Shown here: piece after piece, positions 1-12,593 of the stretch
Layout of the letters: the number at the start of each line of letters is the position of its first letter
How positions within the stretch are numbered: the first letter of the stretch is position 1
Assembly: GCA_002633025.1 (NCBI GenBank)
Contig: NMRB01000019.1
Span: 216,778 to 280,777 of the forward strand
Source: Notospermus geniculatus
Lineage: Eukaryota > Nemertea > Pilidiophora > Heteronemertea > Lineidae
Length of the DNA: 64,000 nt
Direction: 5' to 3'
Notes under the pieces: generated by a model
Told to the model about the DNA's origin: nothing
Database searches by the model: none
The model's input: the letters and a program-made list of their open reading frames with translations, nothing else
Program-made: the position numbers and the translations under genes

Positions 1-3000
1 TTCTACTTCCAAGCAGCGTGGTACTGCCTGATGACGACACTGAATGTATATGGCGAAAGTCAAACTGTTACCATTCACCTCACGTTCGAAGCAGTGAAGT
101 AAGAAAGTTGTAAAATCTTTGGTGGAGTGTTTGTCTCTGGTTTTTAGTTGTTTGGTTTGCTTGCTCTCTAATTTTTTCCGTGATGAATGAGTTGGGAGAT
201 ACATCACTGTGGCGTATACAAGTGCCAGCTGCAACGAACGTAAACTATATCCAATTGCCATTCCCCGTACGTTTTTCTGACAGTGAGAGAAGATATAAAT
301 AACTGGAATGGTCATCTTTGGAATAACACCATTTGTTCCTGACTTTGTCATTCATTGACTGATGGGAAAAGTACGCAGGACAATCTTAAAAGTTAGCTGG
401 ATGAAGATGAACGACAAGATATTTTCCGTTTTGAATAACCTGTAATTGGTGAGAGAACTTCAGCCAAACTCATCTCCCTTTTCATTCAGGTGCTGTCACA
501 GGTGAATAATATATGGTGGAATTAGTACTGCTGATTAAGTACAACAGGTGTTTCGTTTAGAGCTTTGTCGATTCTTCTAAACATTGGTAAGACTTGATGC
601 GAGTCAAAGCATACTGTTTTTCATCGCTCAGAGGAAGACGAATGGACAGGTTGTCCAAGGATACGCCAAGCCCAATGCAACATAATCCACCTCTTGTTTA
701 GAAATCAGCTCACTGGTGTGTATTTGTTCCAGGATAATCGACAACGGCACTAGGCGTCAAAGCAAGCCAGGTATAAAGAAGGTGGTTGTAAAGTAACAGA
801 TCACAAGGAGACATATAAAATTACTGTGGGTTGAAAAATGCCAAGACGAGAAGTTCATTCTCCTGTGCTGAAGGTCGATAGCTTGAAATAGCCGGCTTTC
901 ATGTCAAAAATAACTCACGAAATCCATACTCTGCTTATTAGTGTTACATGTACTTCTATTACATCGTACGTAATCAGAAGTGATGCCTTGCGGTTTTCAG
1001 TCACTTTTCCCCGGCGTAGTCCCACGATCTGTGATTCCAGATTTCAGTGAATTTCACGACAGTTCAAAACTTTTCGACCCAATCACCACCAAGTGGCTAT
1101 CACTTGATGTTAATTCGATTGCCGACACGTTCGTGGCAGTCAACAGGCTTCAATGGATGAGAGGTTGATTAGGTTCGACCAGCCCCAAGGACCATACCCC
1201 TCCGGCAGCCATGTATAATTGGACATGTCCATCGTTTGGGATTCAGTCATCGTGATAGGGTCAATTGTCATGCAAGTAATCAAGGACCTACGGTGAGGCC
1301 TTGTTTCGAGGCTAATAGACTAATTTCATACAGCTCGTAGAAACGTCGCTTCGGTATTGAATCTGCCGCCCTGGAACGAACTCTCAAGAATGAATTCCCT
1401 GGTAGAGTTCTCTGAATTTTCGTCGTCGCGTGCCCAGACACAAAAACACCAGAAGAGCCTGTCCTCTGCGGTAGATGGGATTCTGATAGTCTGATTTGTG
1501 ACAATTTACCCAGGCAATCTTCACTTCTGAAGGCCACCGTGTGGAATCTGTGATAGCCGACCACAATAGGAGCAATTTCATGCCATCTTGGCAATTATTG
1601 GTCAAATTGACAACTTGGGAGCTGAGTGTTTAGGACCAATTTCTGGGGTTTATGAGACCTTGTGCATACTGCAGACAATTGTAATTATTGGAATCTTCGG
1701 GACTACAGAACTCTTCCGAGATCGAACTCAGTGGCGAATTCGACATCGTAGCACTCAGGGGAAACATAACTCATATACCATGCCCGCGAGCCTGTTTGAC
1801 GCTGAGGGGCTCAACCAAAGAGGACCTTAACTACACGAAAGATTCCAGGTAATCCCAGATCTGTGAGATACCCGAGGAGAAATGCATTTAAGAATGTAAG
1901 ATGCAAGTATGAAGCAAAAATTCGACGCCAAGCCAAACCATACGATAGACGCTCACCACGGGCGCCAAAGGCTACGGACGATTTCCACCTGTAGTGGATG
2001 GTAAATGCTGAAAAATACTACCAAATTCCCCAATCAAAATATTTATTTTGGATTACCTTTCTATGAATTAATACATTTGATTACATCTGACTTTCCCGTT
2101 CCGCTCTCTTTCAATGAGGTGCAGCGAAGGCTTTGGCTGCGATTTTTAACAAATCATCATTCACAAATGAATTAAGTGCTATTTTGAGGTGATGTCCACC
2201 AGAAACATCAGAATTCGGTAAGTCTTCAGGTCAGAATTAGAGGTTAGGTGAGAAGACTACATCAACACCTGCAGGAAAAGAGTATATCATGATGTGATGA
2301 CGCTCGCAACTCGATCATACTGATCAATATCTTCGCTATTGCATTCCACAGGCGACAATAAACCATAACAGAATGAGAAACAGTCGCACTATGTCGGACA
2401 AAAACAATGGCACCATAGCCCCAGGGAACACCGGCAACGGTCACGAACAAAAATCTGCTCCAGAGAGGCTAATATACATGTACTCAAAATGGCATCTACT
2501 GCCCTCTAGCATCTATCAGGAATGCAGAAAACGCCATTCTCTTTGCAGTAACTGGGGAGTAACGATTTAACAGAATTTCAGTTATTCTGCGCCGGGCGAA
2601 TAACCATGACTAACTTATCTTTCCGGGTCTTTTTTTGCTGGAAGTATGACGTCCAATCTGCGATGATTTGATGTATTGTCATCTTGTGCCCGCAAGGGCC
2701 CCGTCATAATCCGTTTACGGTCATGACAGAAATGGTACAGGATCTGACCCGACCGACCGAAGGTGCCTGCTCAATCAATGGTAAAGGATGTTTGTGGAGA
2801 ACCTGTAACATCTGGGGTACAACAGATAAAAAAAATCTCAGAGAATGATCTGGAAAATCATGGAATAATTCCAATTTGACAGACCACTTCCTGGCATGAT
2901 ATACTAGGCAAGTCTGTAATGGTCTTTCATAAATCATTCAGCTGGATAAATGACCAACCTTAAGTGCTTCCTGACCATTTTAGGGGCAATTTCTGATCAT

Positions 3001-3630
3001 TTTATGACAATGAAGATACATTGCCAACATCCGCCAAAGAAACCTAGATCCTAGATACGTCCGCATTCCTCTCAGTCAACGCTCTTAAGCCACGGATGCA
3101 ATATCAGCACAAAAATTAAGCCATTACTTTCCATTTAGCCTGTTCTGCTTCTAGATTGCCATCTCGATAAAGGAACAAGATGGGTGAATTATTATGGCAG
3201 AAAAAGAATTGCAGATTTTATGCACAAAGTCGAAAAACAACAATAACTTTGTAGAAAATTGTCGGATTCTGGAAAAATAGGCTTTATTTTGTAGGTAGAA
3301 CAAGTAGCTTTCAAGCTTTTGTTAAGAACCAAGGAAAAGATGCTTTTGCAAGGCGAAAGAAAGATCGATGGTAGTGGCACCTATTGGCCACCAGTGCAAC
3401 TAAACCGCGCTGACCTTCGTCATGAGATCGCATGCAAATTAATGTTAATGAGGGCCGTGCGTATCGGCTAAAATCTTCATCGGACGAGAGGTGCGAACAC
3501 GAAATGAACTCCCACCGATTTCTGATTGCAAGTTCGAAGAGGTCGACGTAGAAAAAGCGAACTTTGCTTCCCAGGAGGAAAGCAAAAATTCAGATTAGAT
3601 CGCCGAGTGATACTCGCAACAAGAAAATTN

Positions 3631-4083
3631 GGTAGCGGTCCGCTGTCCGTCCGGCAATCGGGTGATTTTGTAGATCGGCCGGACATCCGAGGGGACTCGG
3701 TCGCGCACCTGTGGGTGGCTGGCGGGATACCTGTTGGACTTCGACCAGTGTCCGGAGGATATCAGGGCTCTGGGTGACGGCCAAAAATCGTCTCCGATCT
3801 ACTCGGTGCCTAGCGGGTGGCTGGTGGGAGCCCGACGGGCGTGTCAAGGATTATGAAGGATCCCCTAGCGAGCTGGGTTTCAGCCGGTACTCGCCGCAAG
3901 AATATAACTCCGAGTTATTTTCTTCCAATCACCCTAGCGGCGCGCTACCGAGCTCAGGACACCGGTAGATGCCCTCGGGCGATTGGCCGGCAACCCGTCA
4001 TTTTCCCTATTTTTCAGCCCGTTCGGGCGTCGCAAACACATCCTTTGCAGAATCGGTGGAAATGTGACTGGGGTTTTAGGCCT
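3631..4083. other. Copy-1-specific GC-rich segment
   Basis: Begins immediately after the N at 3630 and ends where homology to copy 2 resumes (ACATTGGTCCGTACACA). Clearly richer in G+C than its neighbours. Several overlapping open frames exist on both strands, as expected of GC-rich sequence, but none resembles a known protein. It may be a transposon piece or a misjoined contig end. Confidence 0.5.
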
Positions 4084-6152
4084 ACATTGGTCCGTACACA
4101 AGAAAGGCTCCAAGAGTCAAAGTGCGGGTGCTATTGTCCTCGTGGATTAAGCCTTGTAAAGAAGTGGATAAAGCCTTTGTGTCACTAACCCTGATCATAA
4201 CCGTTGACAATGCAAGGGCTTTGTATTGAAGACTTCCATTGTTAGTACTTTCTCCCCTGGTACAATGTGTCATTGCATCCAGTGGCAGTGGAAAGACCTC
4301 GTACGATGTTGTCACCACCTGAACAGGATTGATCGGACGCATGATGAGCCGACCAGCAGCAGTGGGCTCTACAGAAAGAATCCAACATATGGACGGTTCA
4401 ATCAGGCCCACCGCTCCAAATCTAGGATCGTACCAAAAGCCTGTGAGTCATCTCAGATCTTTAGCCAGTGGTTCAGTTCAGATACGGTGATTGTCAGCAA
4501 ATGACGGGCTGTCAATGAATTATGTATATGAAAAGTAGCTGTTCAGAATCGCGGGTGCTATTAAGTTTCATACCAGCATTGCCCTCAGAGCCAGAAGTTA
4601 ATCCAACAGGACATGATTTCATGAATACACCAAAGGCAATTTATAAATGTTTAACGCGGGCCGTATGATGCCAGATTTATAGTATCTGTTGACGATGTCG
4701 GTAAATTGTTTGATGGGGTTTTGATGGGTCCAACTCCAGCATTAACCGAAAGTTTGATGTAACCTTTAATGGTGACAAGCCATTCGGGACACGTCCTTCG
4801 GTTGAAAACATGTTAAGTAAGTATAATTCAAGCACGTTGGATCTGGATACAGATCGAATGAAGATTTATCGCCAGAAGTGGATGATGTTATACGGTTTTA
4901 GATACTGGGTCTGACCGCAGATGAATACATGAAATGAGTGAGAACGTCAGGAATGCAATTATCAATTGCCGTGATTACCGCAACCTTGCTGCAAGACATT
5001 TATCACTCGCAGACCACTTACGGGGTAAACAGTGAGGCCGTACGGATCCTCGATCAGCTCTATCGGTTGACGCCGGTCGAAGAAGCGTTCGTAGCTACTT
5101 TGAGCTGCAATCTGCCGATCGAGGCTCCCTTACCTGACTGGTAAATGGGCATCACGTCGAGTATACGTCTGAAAGATGCAAGATTTAGTGACAAGAACCA
5201 CGGAGAATGTGTGACGTGAGAGTCGATGGCGATTGACGAGATCGTCCCACATGGACAGCATATGACAGGGACCAAAATGGACTTAGCATGAATACCTACG
5301 GTCTTCGTTGAATTAGAACCAATCAGAAGATACAACAGATAAACTGCCACTACATCACAATCAGACAGAGCTAAACAAAATGTTTACTACGGAGGAAGTT
5401 CTTACATGTAGGCAATATTTCAGTAACAAATAGAATTATTCAACAAGACAGACCTATCTTTTCCGACGTGAATGTAGACAACGCTCATGTCATCATCATA
5501 CCGTTTTCCCTTGATTGCTTCCCCGCTGAACCCACACAGCAAACTAAGTTTGAATTAGTCAAACAGGGATAGACTGATAATCAAGTATATGACTGTGAGG
5601 ATTCAGAGAAACTATGAAATCGTTGACTGCTCAGTAAGTCACTTGGGTAATAGGCTGTGGTATCGTGTTCCCTTCAAGTAACTTGTTTGGTAGGTCAGTC
5701 AAGATTGACAGAAACCAACATCCCGACAGGTTTGCCTGACGGCGTTGATTGTTCGCAGTTGATTATGTCAGAAAAGGAAACGATTGATAGAAAATCGCAT
5801 GCAAACCGGGCGATATTTCCCAAAAGAATGAGCCTTTCATGACAAATGGTGACAATAATCTACGTTGGCCAATAGAATGATGATGTAGTGTCTTCATCAA
5901 TTTGGTTATTGGGAAAATGAATTATTAACCACTTGGTCAGAGTACCGATTTAACATGATAAGTGTGGTTGTCAATCTGGGTGGGGATGAGGATAAACAGA
6001 CGAAGGACTTGATGATGGATAATGGACGAAGCCAATATAGAGAGATAATCGACAGGCATTCTTGAGTACATGTAAGTGGGGGCGTTTTTTCTTATATCCC
6101 AAAGTTTGTGAGAGTGGTGATGCTACTCAATGACCGCCTTGTACCTGCTTAA

Positions 6153-6345
6153 AGCCCAGGTCACACTGTGGCGACTTAGATGGGCGAATCCCCGCGAACT
6201 TAATGAAATGGTCCATGGACCATGTACATACCTCTCTCTGTCATTACACTATTATGTCCAAAGGGGTGAGCACATGGTCCATGGACCATTTCATTCTAGT
6301 TCGCGGGGATTCGCCCACCTAAGTCGCCACAGTGTGATCTGGGCT
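6153..6345. mobile_element. 193-bp palindromic MITE with TAA target duplication
   Basis: Terminal inverted repeats of about 75 bp start AGCCCAG(G/A)TCACACTG and reach inward past GGCGAATCCCCGCGAAC to TGGTCCATGGACCATG, leaving a small loop. It is flanked by TAA at 6150-6152 and 6346-6348. The corresponding site in copy 2 (about 20290-20300) has TAA once and no element. A 3-bp TNA duplication is typical of PIF/Harbinger-type elements, so this is probably a non-autonomous member of that superfamily. Confidence 0.88.
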
Positions 6346-7145
6346 TAAGTGTGAAGGACAGTAAAGTCGCCAAGAGGCCACGTGTTTCCCGGTCCTACTT
6401 CTTGCCGTCTACATATACTTGCGCTTACAAAGCAGTATAAAAGTTCTGCTATAGCGATGCCCCTCTGCTTCGTTCTTCATTGACCCTCTACCGCTTAATG
6501 AGCCCAATTAATGAATGACCTCGCCTGTTCCACCTTCCTTTCCGATATCGACAGACACTGGAATCCAGCTGAGCTTCCAGCCAAGAGGTTACAAACACAG
6601 GATTACGATGAGTTTGCCATTTGCATGATTTGTCACTCTCCCTTTGTAGTAGTTAATGAACGCCCAATTGGCATCACTGGTCGATGGTGGCCCCGTACAT
6701 CCTGAAACAACCAAAGCTTAGCTCCGAGGCAATGTTGCTAGAAAATCTAATAAATCAATGAGTGACAGTGTTGGCCCTGATCTCACCGCATCGTGCAGCA
6801 TTCTGTCAGCAAATTACAGCTTGGGGATTACATGATTTTAAGGTAAACAAGAGATTGGCTGATCATTTTCCTTTTGAATGTCTATCTGTTTTGCGATTTA
6901 CCGGATAATGTTTGGTACGCCGAGATGAGCACAAACACGAAAAACCCATTTTTAAAAGAGGCAGTCTCAGAAACCGCAGCACAGCCATTTCTTTCATTTC
7001 CCTCTCTAATTTGGTCTGGGATTTGTTGAAAGATCAAAGTATTGATATAATGGTAGTGAATGGGCAGGAGGCAGACCCTGCCCTTGGAAAACTACATTGA
7101 GCGAATTACATGCATTATACTGACGAAAACGAAGCAAGTGGGATA

Positions 7146-10100
7146 ATAGAGCTGGAAGTACAATGCTTTGATGTTTGGAGTCGTGGTACCATGTCTAGGC
7201 TTCACGTAGTTTGGTTGACAGTAGTGATTATGAGGGTGGACGTGGCATTGCTGAACCGGTGTCTCCTTTAGCAGGAGGTCATGGATTCTTTGATTATATC
7301 ACTATTTCAAAATAAAATGTGATGAATTTTATGGATGCAAGATTATTCAAATTGTTCTTTGATGGGTAAGAAACCACCTGTTATACTTATGTTACATACA
7401 ATATAGAGGTTAATGATGACAGCATTCTCATTATTATTCAAATTAAGGACTAAGGAAGGGTTGAAGAATGCTTTCTGCCGCCGGATTGGAAAATGGTAAA
7501 AACCTAGAATCTAAAATATTGACTAAACTGCCGCAAAACTTATCTCACTTTGGAGATAAAACGTTTCATGGAATGGTAATTAATCAATAGCCTCGTCCAT
7601 CAAGGCGACATTATCAGAAACACTGGTACATTGTTAATTAGATCTCATCAATTTAAAAACCATTTGTGTGTAGTTGTTTTCCTACGGGAGCCTTGGGAAG
7701 ACACTTTTCCTGATTTGTGTGTATCAGTGATGAATTTTAAATGAAGACATCCATTGCGTTCAGCACCAGCGGCTTGCACTGACTGCGGTTGCAATGAAAC
7801 GCTGGATGAAACTGGCTGAAGGTGAAAAATATGGAGCAGGCTAATAGTTCTATACTAAGTCACAAAAACCATGATGTTGACTGACATGAACCTACGACCC
7901 CTATCTTTCTTTCGAGTCTACGTGGCACATTTAGTTCTAATGCGATGGCGACAAGTAAAGATAGTATTTTTGGTAGATTCTTTGAAATCGGGATTCTCAA
8001 GATTTAAAATAAGTCAAACTGCCATACACTTACTGCATGTAGTCGAAACTTATGTTCAAATAAGTAGGTCAACGTGCTGGTTGGGAAAGAATTTGTAAAG
8101 TGAGAAATGTCACAGAGTCGCATAACCGAGTTATTCTGAGTCCAGCCTGGCAAGCGAGATTCAAATTGCACGAATAAACCAATAAAATCCTTGTCTACTT
8201 TTACTTCGTTTGACATATCATCTAGTTAAATAATGGCATTTAAATGATATCTTGAGCGGTAGGCGCCGTTGATTGGGATTTAGACGTGTTAGTTTAGTGT
8301 TTGCCTTTCGATATCATATTTTGAAACAAAAAATTGATCAACCCTCGATGAACTGTAAACCGAGACGGCCCGTGGATGACTCACTTGTTGTCAGAGTGGA
8401 GTGGCGCACTGCAAACATCGGCAGCTGTAATCCCAGAGTTTCCCGAACCTTATTCACCCAATACCGCCATATGTACACCCTTAGTCAAAAGTAAATAGAC
8501 AGCTACTAAATTCAATATTTCCTAATATAGCAGCGAGGCACAATTTTTCTTTTTATTTCCATTNCAGAAACAGCGCTGGTGTATCATTGTGTTATTACTC
8601 AATATGCGGATGATTTAGTTCGCAGCGATCTCGATAGCTGAGGTGTATGATGGGTTAGCGCAAACAAATTGCTTTTTAACACTTTCCCGGTGATGCTATC
8701 AAGACCGTGCAACTAGCAAAAAGATAAATGGAACATGTGAACCATGCTAGTAATACGTAATTCATTCTATCAAAATTGTGGTCCCCGACGTTCAGTCTCG
8801 ACCCATAGTCAACAGGTGACCGTTGACAATGCAATACCACAGCAAGCTTCAATCACTGGTTATCAAACACTTCACCAACCACTTCCACGCTCATTTCATA
8901 TTTTTCTACCAACGGATTGAATCGGCGATGACTTCGGGTTGTGGCTGCCTGCGGCTAGGGTCTCGGGAAGAAGGTCAGGCCAACTCAAGAAAGGCTTCGG
9001 TGTAATATCGCCGAGGGGATATTACGCTTTTGCGAAAAATAAACAGCACCGGCATTATGCGATGTTTGCGTTCAGTCGTGCTTGTTTACCAATACCGAGA
9101 TGAATACATTGTATAACGTGCATGTACATACATGTAGTATTCTCTTTTCGTGTCAAAAATCATTTATACTGCAAGCCGTTGTATATTTATAAGTACGGTA
9201 CTCATAACATATTAGGCCAACATATCTCTTACCTTTGTTCCTGAAGTGTCAGATATCTCGTGCGAAAAACGAACTAGTCAGCAGACTAATTTACCATCAT
9301 CAAATCCGGGCAAAATACAAGAAGAATCGGAAGGGGAGACACAGGAAGAACTTTCACAGGAGTGCTATCCTTTCTTCTTCAAGGTTCCACATTTGGAAAC
9401 CAAATCATCTGTGCTGTTTCGGGCAGAATGCCCATAGAATACTATTACGACAAACCAGTCATCATTACAACAGCTTTTCCTTGAATAATTCATAATGAAG
9501 CTGGACATTAATCTGAAATGTAGTTTCATGTATCTTGTTTAATGAGTTCTAGTACTTTTCGTAATCGTTATGGCCAGGAATATATCATTTCGGCAGCTGT
9601 AACACTTCAACCATTAAGCTCACTCATCAAGTTCGTCATTATTCGGCCAGTTGCAATTACACTGATTTGTATCCACTCCACTGGAACAAAATCACCTGAA
9701 TGTTTCATCAGATGTTAAAAAGTTAGCCTAAATGTTTCAGTTAATGTTTAAAAGTTAGTCTGAAAGAGTAATAGCATTCTATGGCATTCTAGCCAGCAGC
9801 GCTTAATGCTCTTCTGGCGGATTCAATTACATTTTTGATTTTTCGAAGGACAGATGCAAATAATCATCATCACATCATGGCCCATTCACTTATCACATTA
9901 CTTTGAAAGTCAGTAACGATGATGAGGGATGGTTGTGATCTGAGCATAAATTCTAGATGACTTCGCAGTTCCAACTCTCTAGCCAGCTTTATTGCCCTCG
10001 CCCGTGCACAGATTACTGAACTACTTACTCTTTCGTTCCTGTGGGGCCAGCCTGAATTTGTACTCACACATGACGATAAGCATGTACTTTGTAATGCATG

Positions 10101-10459
10101 TCATGTAGGCAGCTGCAATTTACTCCGTCAAGTGGAACTCCATCATATATACATGTACCACATCGCCGGGAACGCACAATAGAACCTTGAGCTTCGTAAA
10201 GCATCTGACAAAAAATATTCCTTTTTATCCAAATCCAATACCGCATGTTCTTTTTTGAGTCATCTGTCATAACAGAAGTCGGAAAGCACGCTAAAAAATG
10301 GCGATGCAATATACATGTACCAAAATGCTTACCTGCTCGTCACTTGATGTAAGAACGAAGTACAACGTTAATGAGACAAACGGAACGTCTGTTATGTGGT
10401 AATGAGGATACCTTCAACAAGACTGTTACCTCTTCTTTTTGTATAATGTAAAATACATG
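7146..10459. other. Unique AT-rich DNA, no gene recognised
   Basis: Right flank of copy 1, containing a contig-join N at 8564. The only structures noted are a 50-base segment (8472-8521) repeated in inverted orientation at 22086-22135, and a 24-base hairpin GTAATATC...GATATTAC at 9002-9025. Open frames are short and unremarkable. Confidence 0.5.
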
Positions 10460-10630
10460 TATGCCGGTAATTTATTTTGAAAAAATAACAGATGAAGTAA
10501 TCAGAAGAGGGACCGAAATTTGTGCCAAGGATACTGCCGTTGTGTTGCAGGTTGTAAAATATGCCGGTAATTTATTATGGAAAAAAATAGATGAAGTAAT
10601 CAAAAGAGGAACCGAAATTTGTGCCAAGGG
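10460..10630. repeat. Imperfect tandem duplication, period about 100 bp
   Basis: ATGCCGGTAATTTATT...ACCGAAATTTGTGCCAAGG occurs at about 10460 and again at about 10560. The second unit is interrupted at 10631 by the 0.9-kb inverted-repeat element and resumes at 11559 with CTACCGTTGTGTTGCAGG, matching the end of the first unit (about 10530-10551). Confidence 0.8.
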
Positions 10631-10632
10631 TA

Positions 10633-11556
10633 CACTGTAAATCCAGGTGACGCGTTTAGCGTTTAGTTTTGTGTTTAACAAAACACAACTTAACACATTA
10701 CGTGAATATAACTGAACATATCATCAGGAGAGGCGTTCTATCCGCCTAGAAACATACGTCTTGTTGCCTAAAATGCCGAAATATATCATTTGTTGTACTG
10801 TAAATCTAAAGTCTAAACACGAAACTAAACGGGAATATGCAACACTTTTTAAACATCTAAACGCGATTAGTTTTCCATTAGAAATGAACAGATGACCTAA
10901 ACACTGCATTTAGAAAACAGTAAATCTAAATGTCTTGTAAATGTCTTGTTTAACTTATAAACATCTCGTTCAGTTTCCCCTAAACACGAAACATGAAGGA
11001 ATCCTGAACATCGTGTTTAGGGCTGGTTCACGGCTCGGGTGGAATTGGTCAAATTTGTCGTTTCGCTATATCTCCCGCCGGCGAATTTTTTTCCCCTGGG
11101 ATATAAAAGATATAAATCAGATGCATAAAGGTGGAATAAACTTATTCCAGGTCTAACTTCACGCTTTAACGTTCAGGAGGAAATAATACAGTAGACAGGT
11201 TTTCCGAGTTACCCAAAGAAAAATTCCAGGCCAGGGCGTGTAGCCCCAGTGGCGTAGTGGTTAGAGCGTTGGTCCAAATTATGCATGTTGCAGGTGGGCC
11301 CTGGATCGAATCTGCCTGCCGGTATTATTCACTCTTTACTGCGTGCCTTTTTATACTTTTTTCCTTCATCTTCCAACGCTTTTTTTGTCACTTTTTCAGT
11401 CTAAATCAGTCGGTTTAATAAATTTTTGGCGTCATGGAAACACATTAATCTATTTCGTTGGAATATGGAGAACTAAACGCGTTTAGATGTTTAAAATATG
11501 TTGCATATTCCCGTTTAGTTTCGTGTTCAGACTTTAAACACTTTAGATTTACAGTG
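10633..11556. mobile_element. 0.9-kb composite element with TA target duplication
   Basis: Ends are CACTGTAAATC and GATTTACAGTG with TA on both sides (10631-10632, 11557-11558), inserted into the second unit of the tandem duplication. A long inverted pair lies inside: about 10797-10880 matches the reverse complement of about 11463-11556 (shared words AACACGAAACTAAACGGG and AACATCTAAACGCG). Further internal CTGTAAATCTAAA copies suggest repeated self-insertion. No transposase frame. The TA duplication suggests a Tc1/mariner-type parent, by inference. Confidence 0.75.
11243..11315 (+). ncRNA. tRNA-like SINE head or tRNA pseudogene
   Basis: A good RNA polymerase III A box TGGCGTAGTGG at 11250-11260 and a B box GGATCGAATCT at 11303-11313, about 43 bp apart. 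The sequence cannot fold as a functional tRNA: the 3' acceptor strand does not pair with GCCCCAG and the anticodon stem is lost. It lies inside the composite inverted-repeat element, so it is most likely a SINE or tRNA fossil. Confidence 0.5.
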
Positions 11557-11558
11557 TA

Positions 11559-12593
11559 CTACCGTTGTGTTGCAGGTCATTGGGATTCGATACATGGTAG
11601 CAATCTACTGCAAACGTATCAGGAGAATGAGCGTCTGACTAAAACTCCCCGTACCTGTTGTTGTTATTGACGACAAAAAACGTATTTCTTACACATTGGC
11701 AGTAACAACCTCCTATCAATGCCGGCAAGGATGGAATTCCAGCTTCTTTGGTGTTACGTTTATTTGCTTTTTGCCTAACAATATTTTGAGAATGCCGAAA
11801 AACAAACTTTAACGAAATCAACCAGGTGGGAGCACAATTCCTTCGGCAGACTTCTCTGGTAATCATTACCCAATGCCGGTGTGTGTTACGGTTAACCCGT
11901 AAGTCTATCTTGAATGTGATTGACTTCAATATGCTGCAAGTCTGCCCATCGGCAGTCGAGAAATTAAGCTGTGTAATATTTTATGTGTACGTAATCAACA
12001 ATGTGAGCAATTCACCTCCCGGCTGTGTATGACTTTCCCCGTAGATTCTCTTCGCTCTCGACATGGTCAAGCATCCTGAGAACATCAGAGGAACGTAGCA
12101 CTTGCTCCCTTCGTCACCGCACACATCCTGAGAATATCAGAGGTCCCTAGCGCTCGTTCCCTTCAGCATCAACGAAACCAGCTACCAATATCATTCTACG
12201 CTTAGTTTCCAACAGGCAGCTTAAAGGCCAACAGTACAACAAAGTAACTCAGAAAACAACACCAGCAACAATTGCCCTGCTAGCTTCTCATTGCCCCTGC
12301 TGCGTTAATGCGTAGAGGTAAATGATTAGACGAAAGAGGATGCACAATGTTCAATTTGTTATCTATTTTGAAAGCCGTTTTAAATACCAACGTTCAAGAG
12401 ATTTAAGAGATATTGAAGAGATTGGTAGTAATATAGGTTCATTTATGTGATAGGCGAAATCGCTTTGAACTGAAACAGACTAAAATTATGCTATGCCTCA
12501 GGCAAATTATTTATCAGGTGAAGTCTTAGTTTGAAGGCAGAAGAAATATGGACAATCGTTATGGGGCAATAAAAGAAAATTAACATTCTCTTC
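11559..12593. other. Unique DNA left of copy 2, no gene recognised
   Basis: Holds the continuation of the interrupted tandem unit at its start and the 52-bp tandem pair at 12072-12168. Otherwise featureless. Confidence 0.5.
12072..12168. repeat. 52-bp tandem repeat, two units
   Basis: Both units start CATCCTGAGAA(C/T)ATCAGAGG and contain a (T/C)GCTC(C/G)(T/C)TCCCTTC-like end, at 12072 and 12124. They diverge by several bases. Confidence 0.7.

Larger units (their letters stand above)
1..7145. repeat. Large near-identical duplicate block, copy 1
   Basis: Aligns in the same orientation with 12594-21217. The first 60 bases differ by one substitution, and divergence stays at a few percent through 1-2865, 2866-3629 and 4084-7145. 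Homology is broken by 3631-4083 (GC-rich and unrelated to the sequence in copy 2, beginning right after an N) and by a MITE at 6153-6345. Its left end is cut by the window edge. No gene is recognised; the short open frames shared by both copies show no sign of coding constraint. Confidence 0.93.

Noticed and set aside
980-1594. Short frames repeated at 13576-14188 in the sister block
   Set aside because: They are identical simply because the DNA is near-identical; no motifs, splice sites or initiation context support them.
4082-4411. 109-codon minus-strand frame conserved in the sister block (18311-18568)
   Set aside because: The differences I could see between the two copies all change the amino acid, and the copy-2 frame is shorter, so there is no sign of protein-level constraint; conservation is explained by the recent block duplication.
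11243-11315. Functional tRNA gene
   Set aside because: A and B boxes are present, but the acceptor and anticodon stems do not pair.
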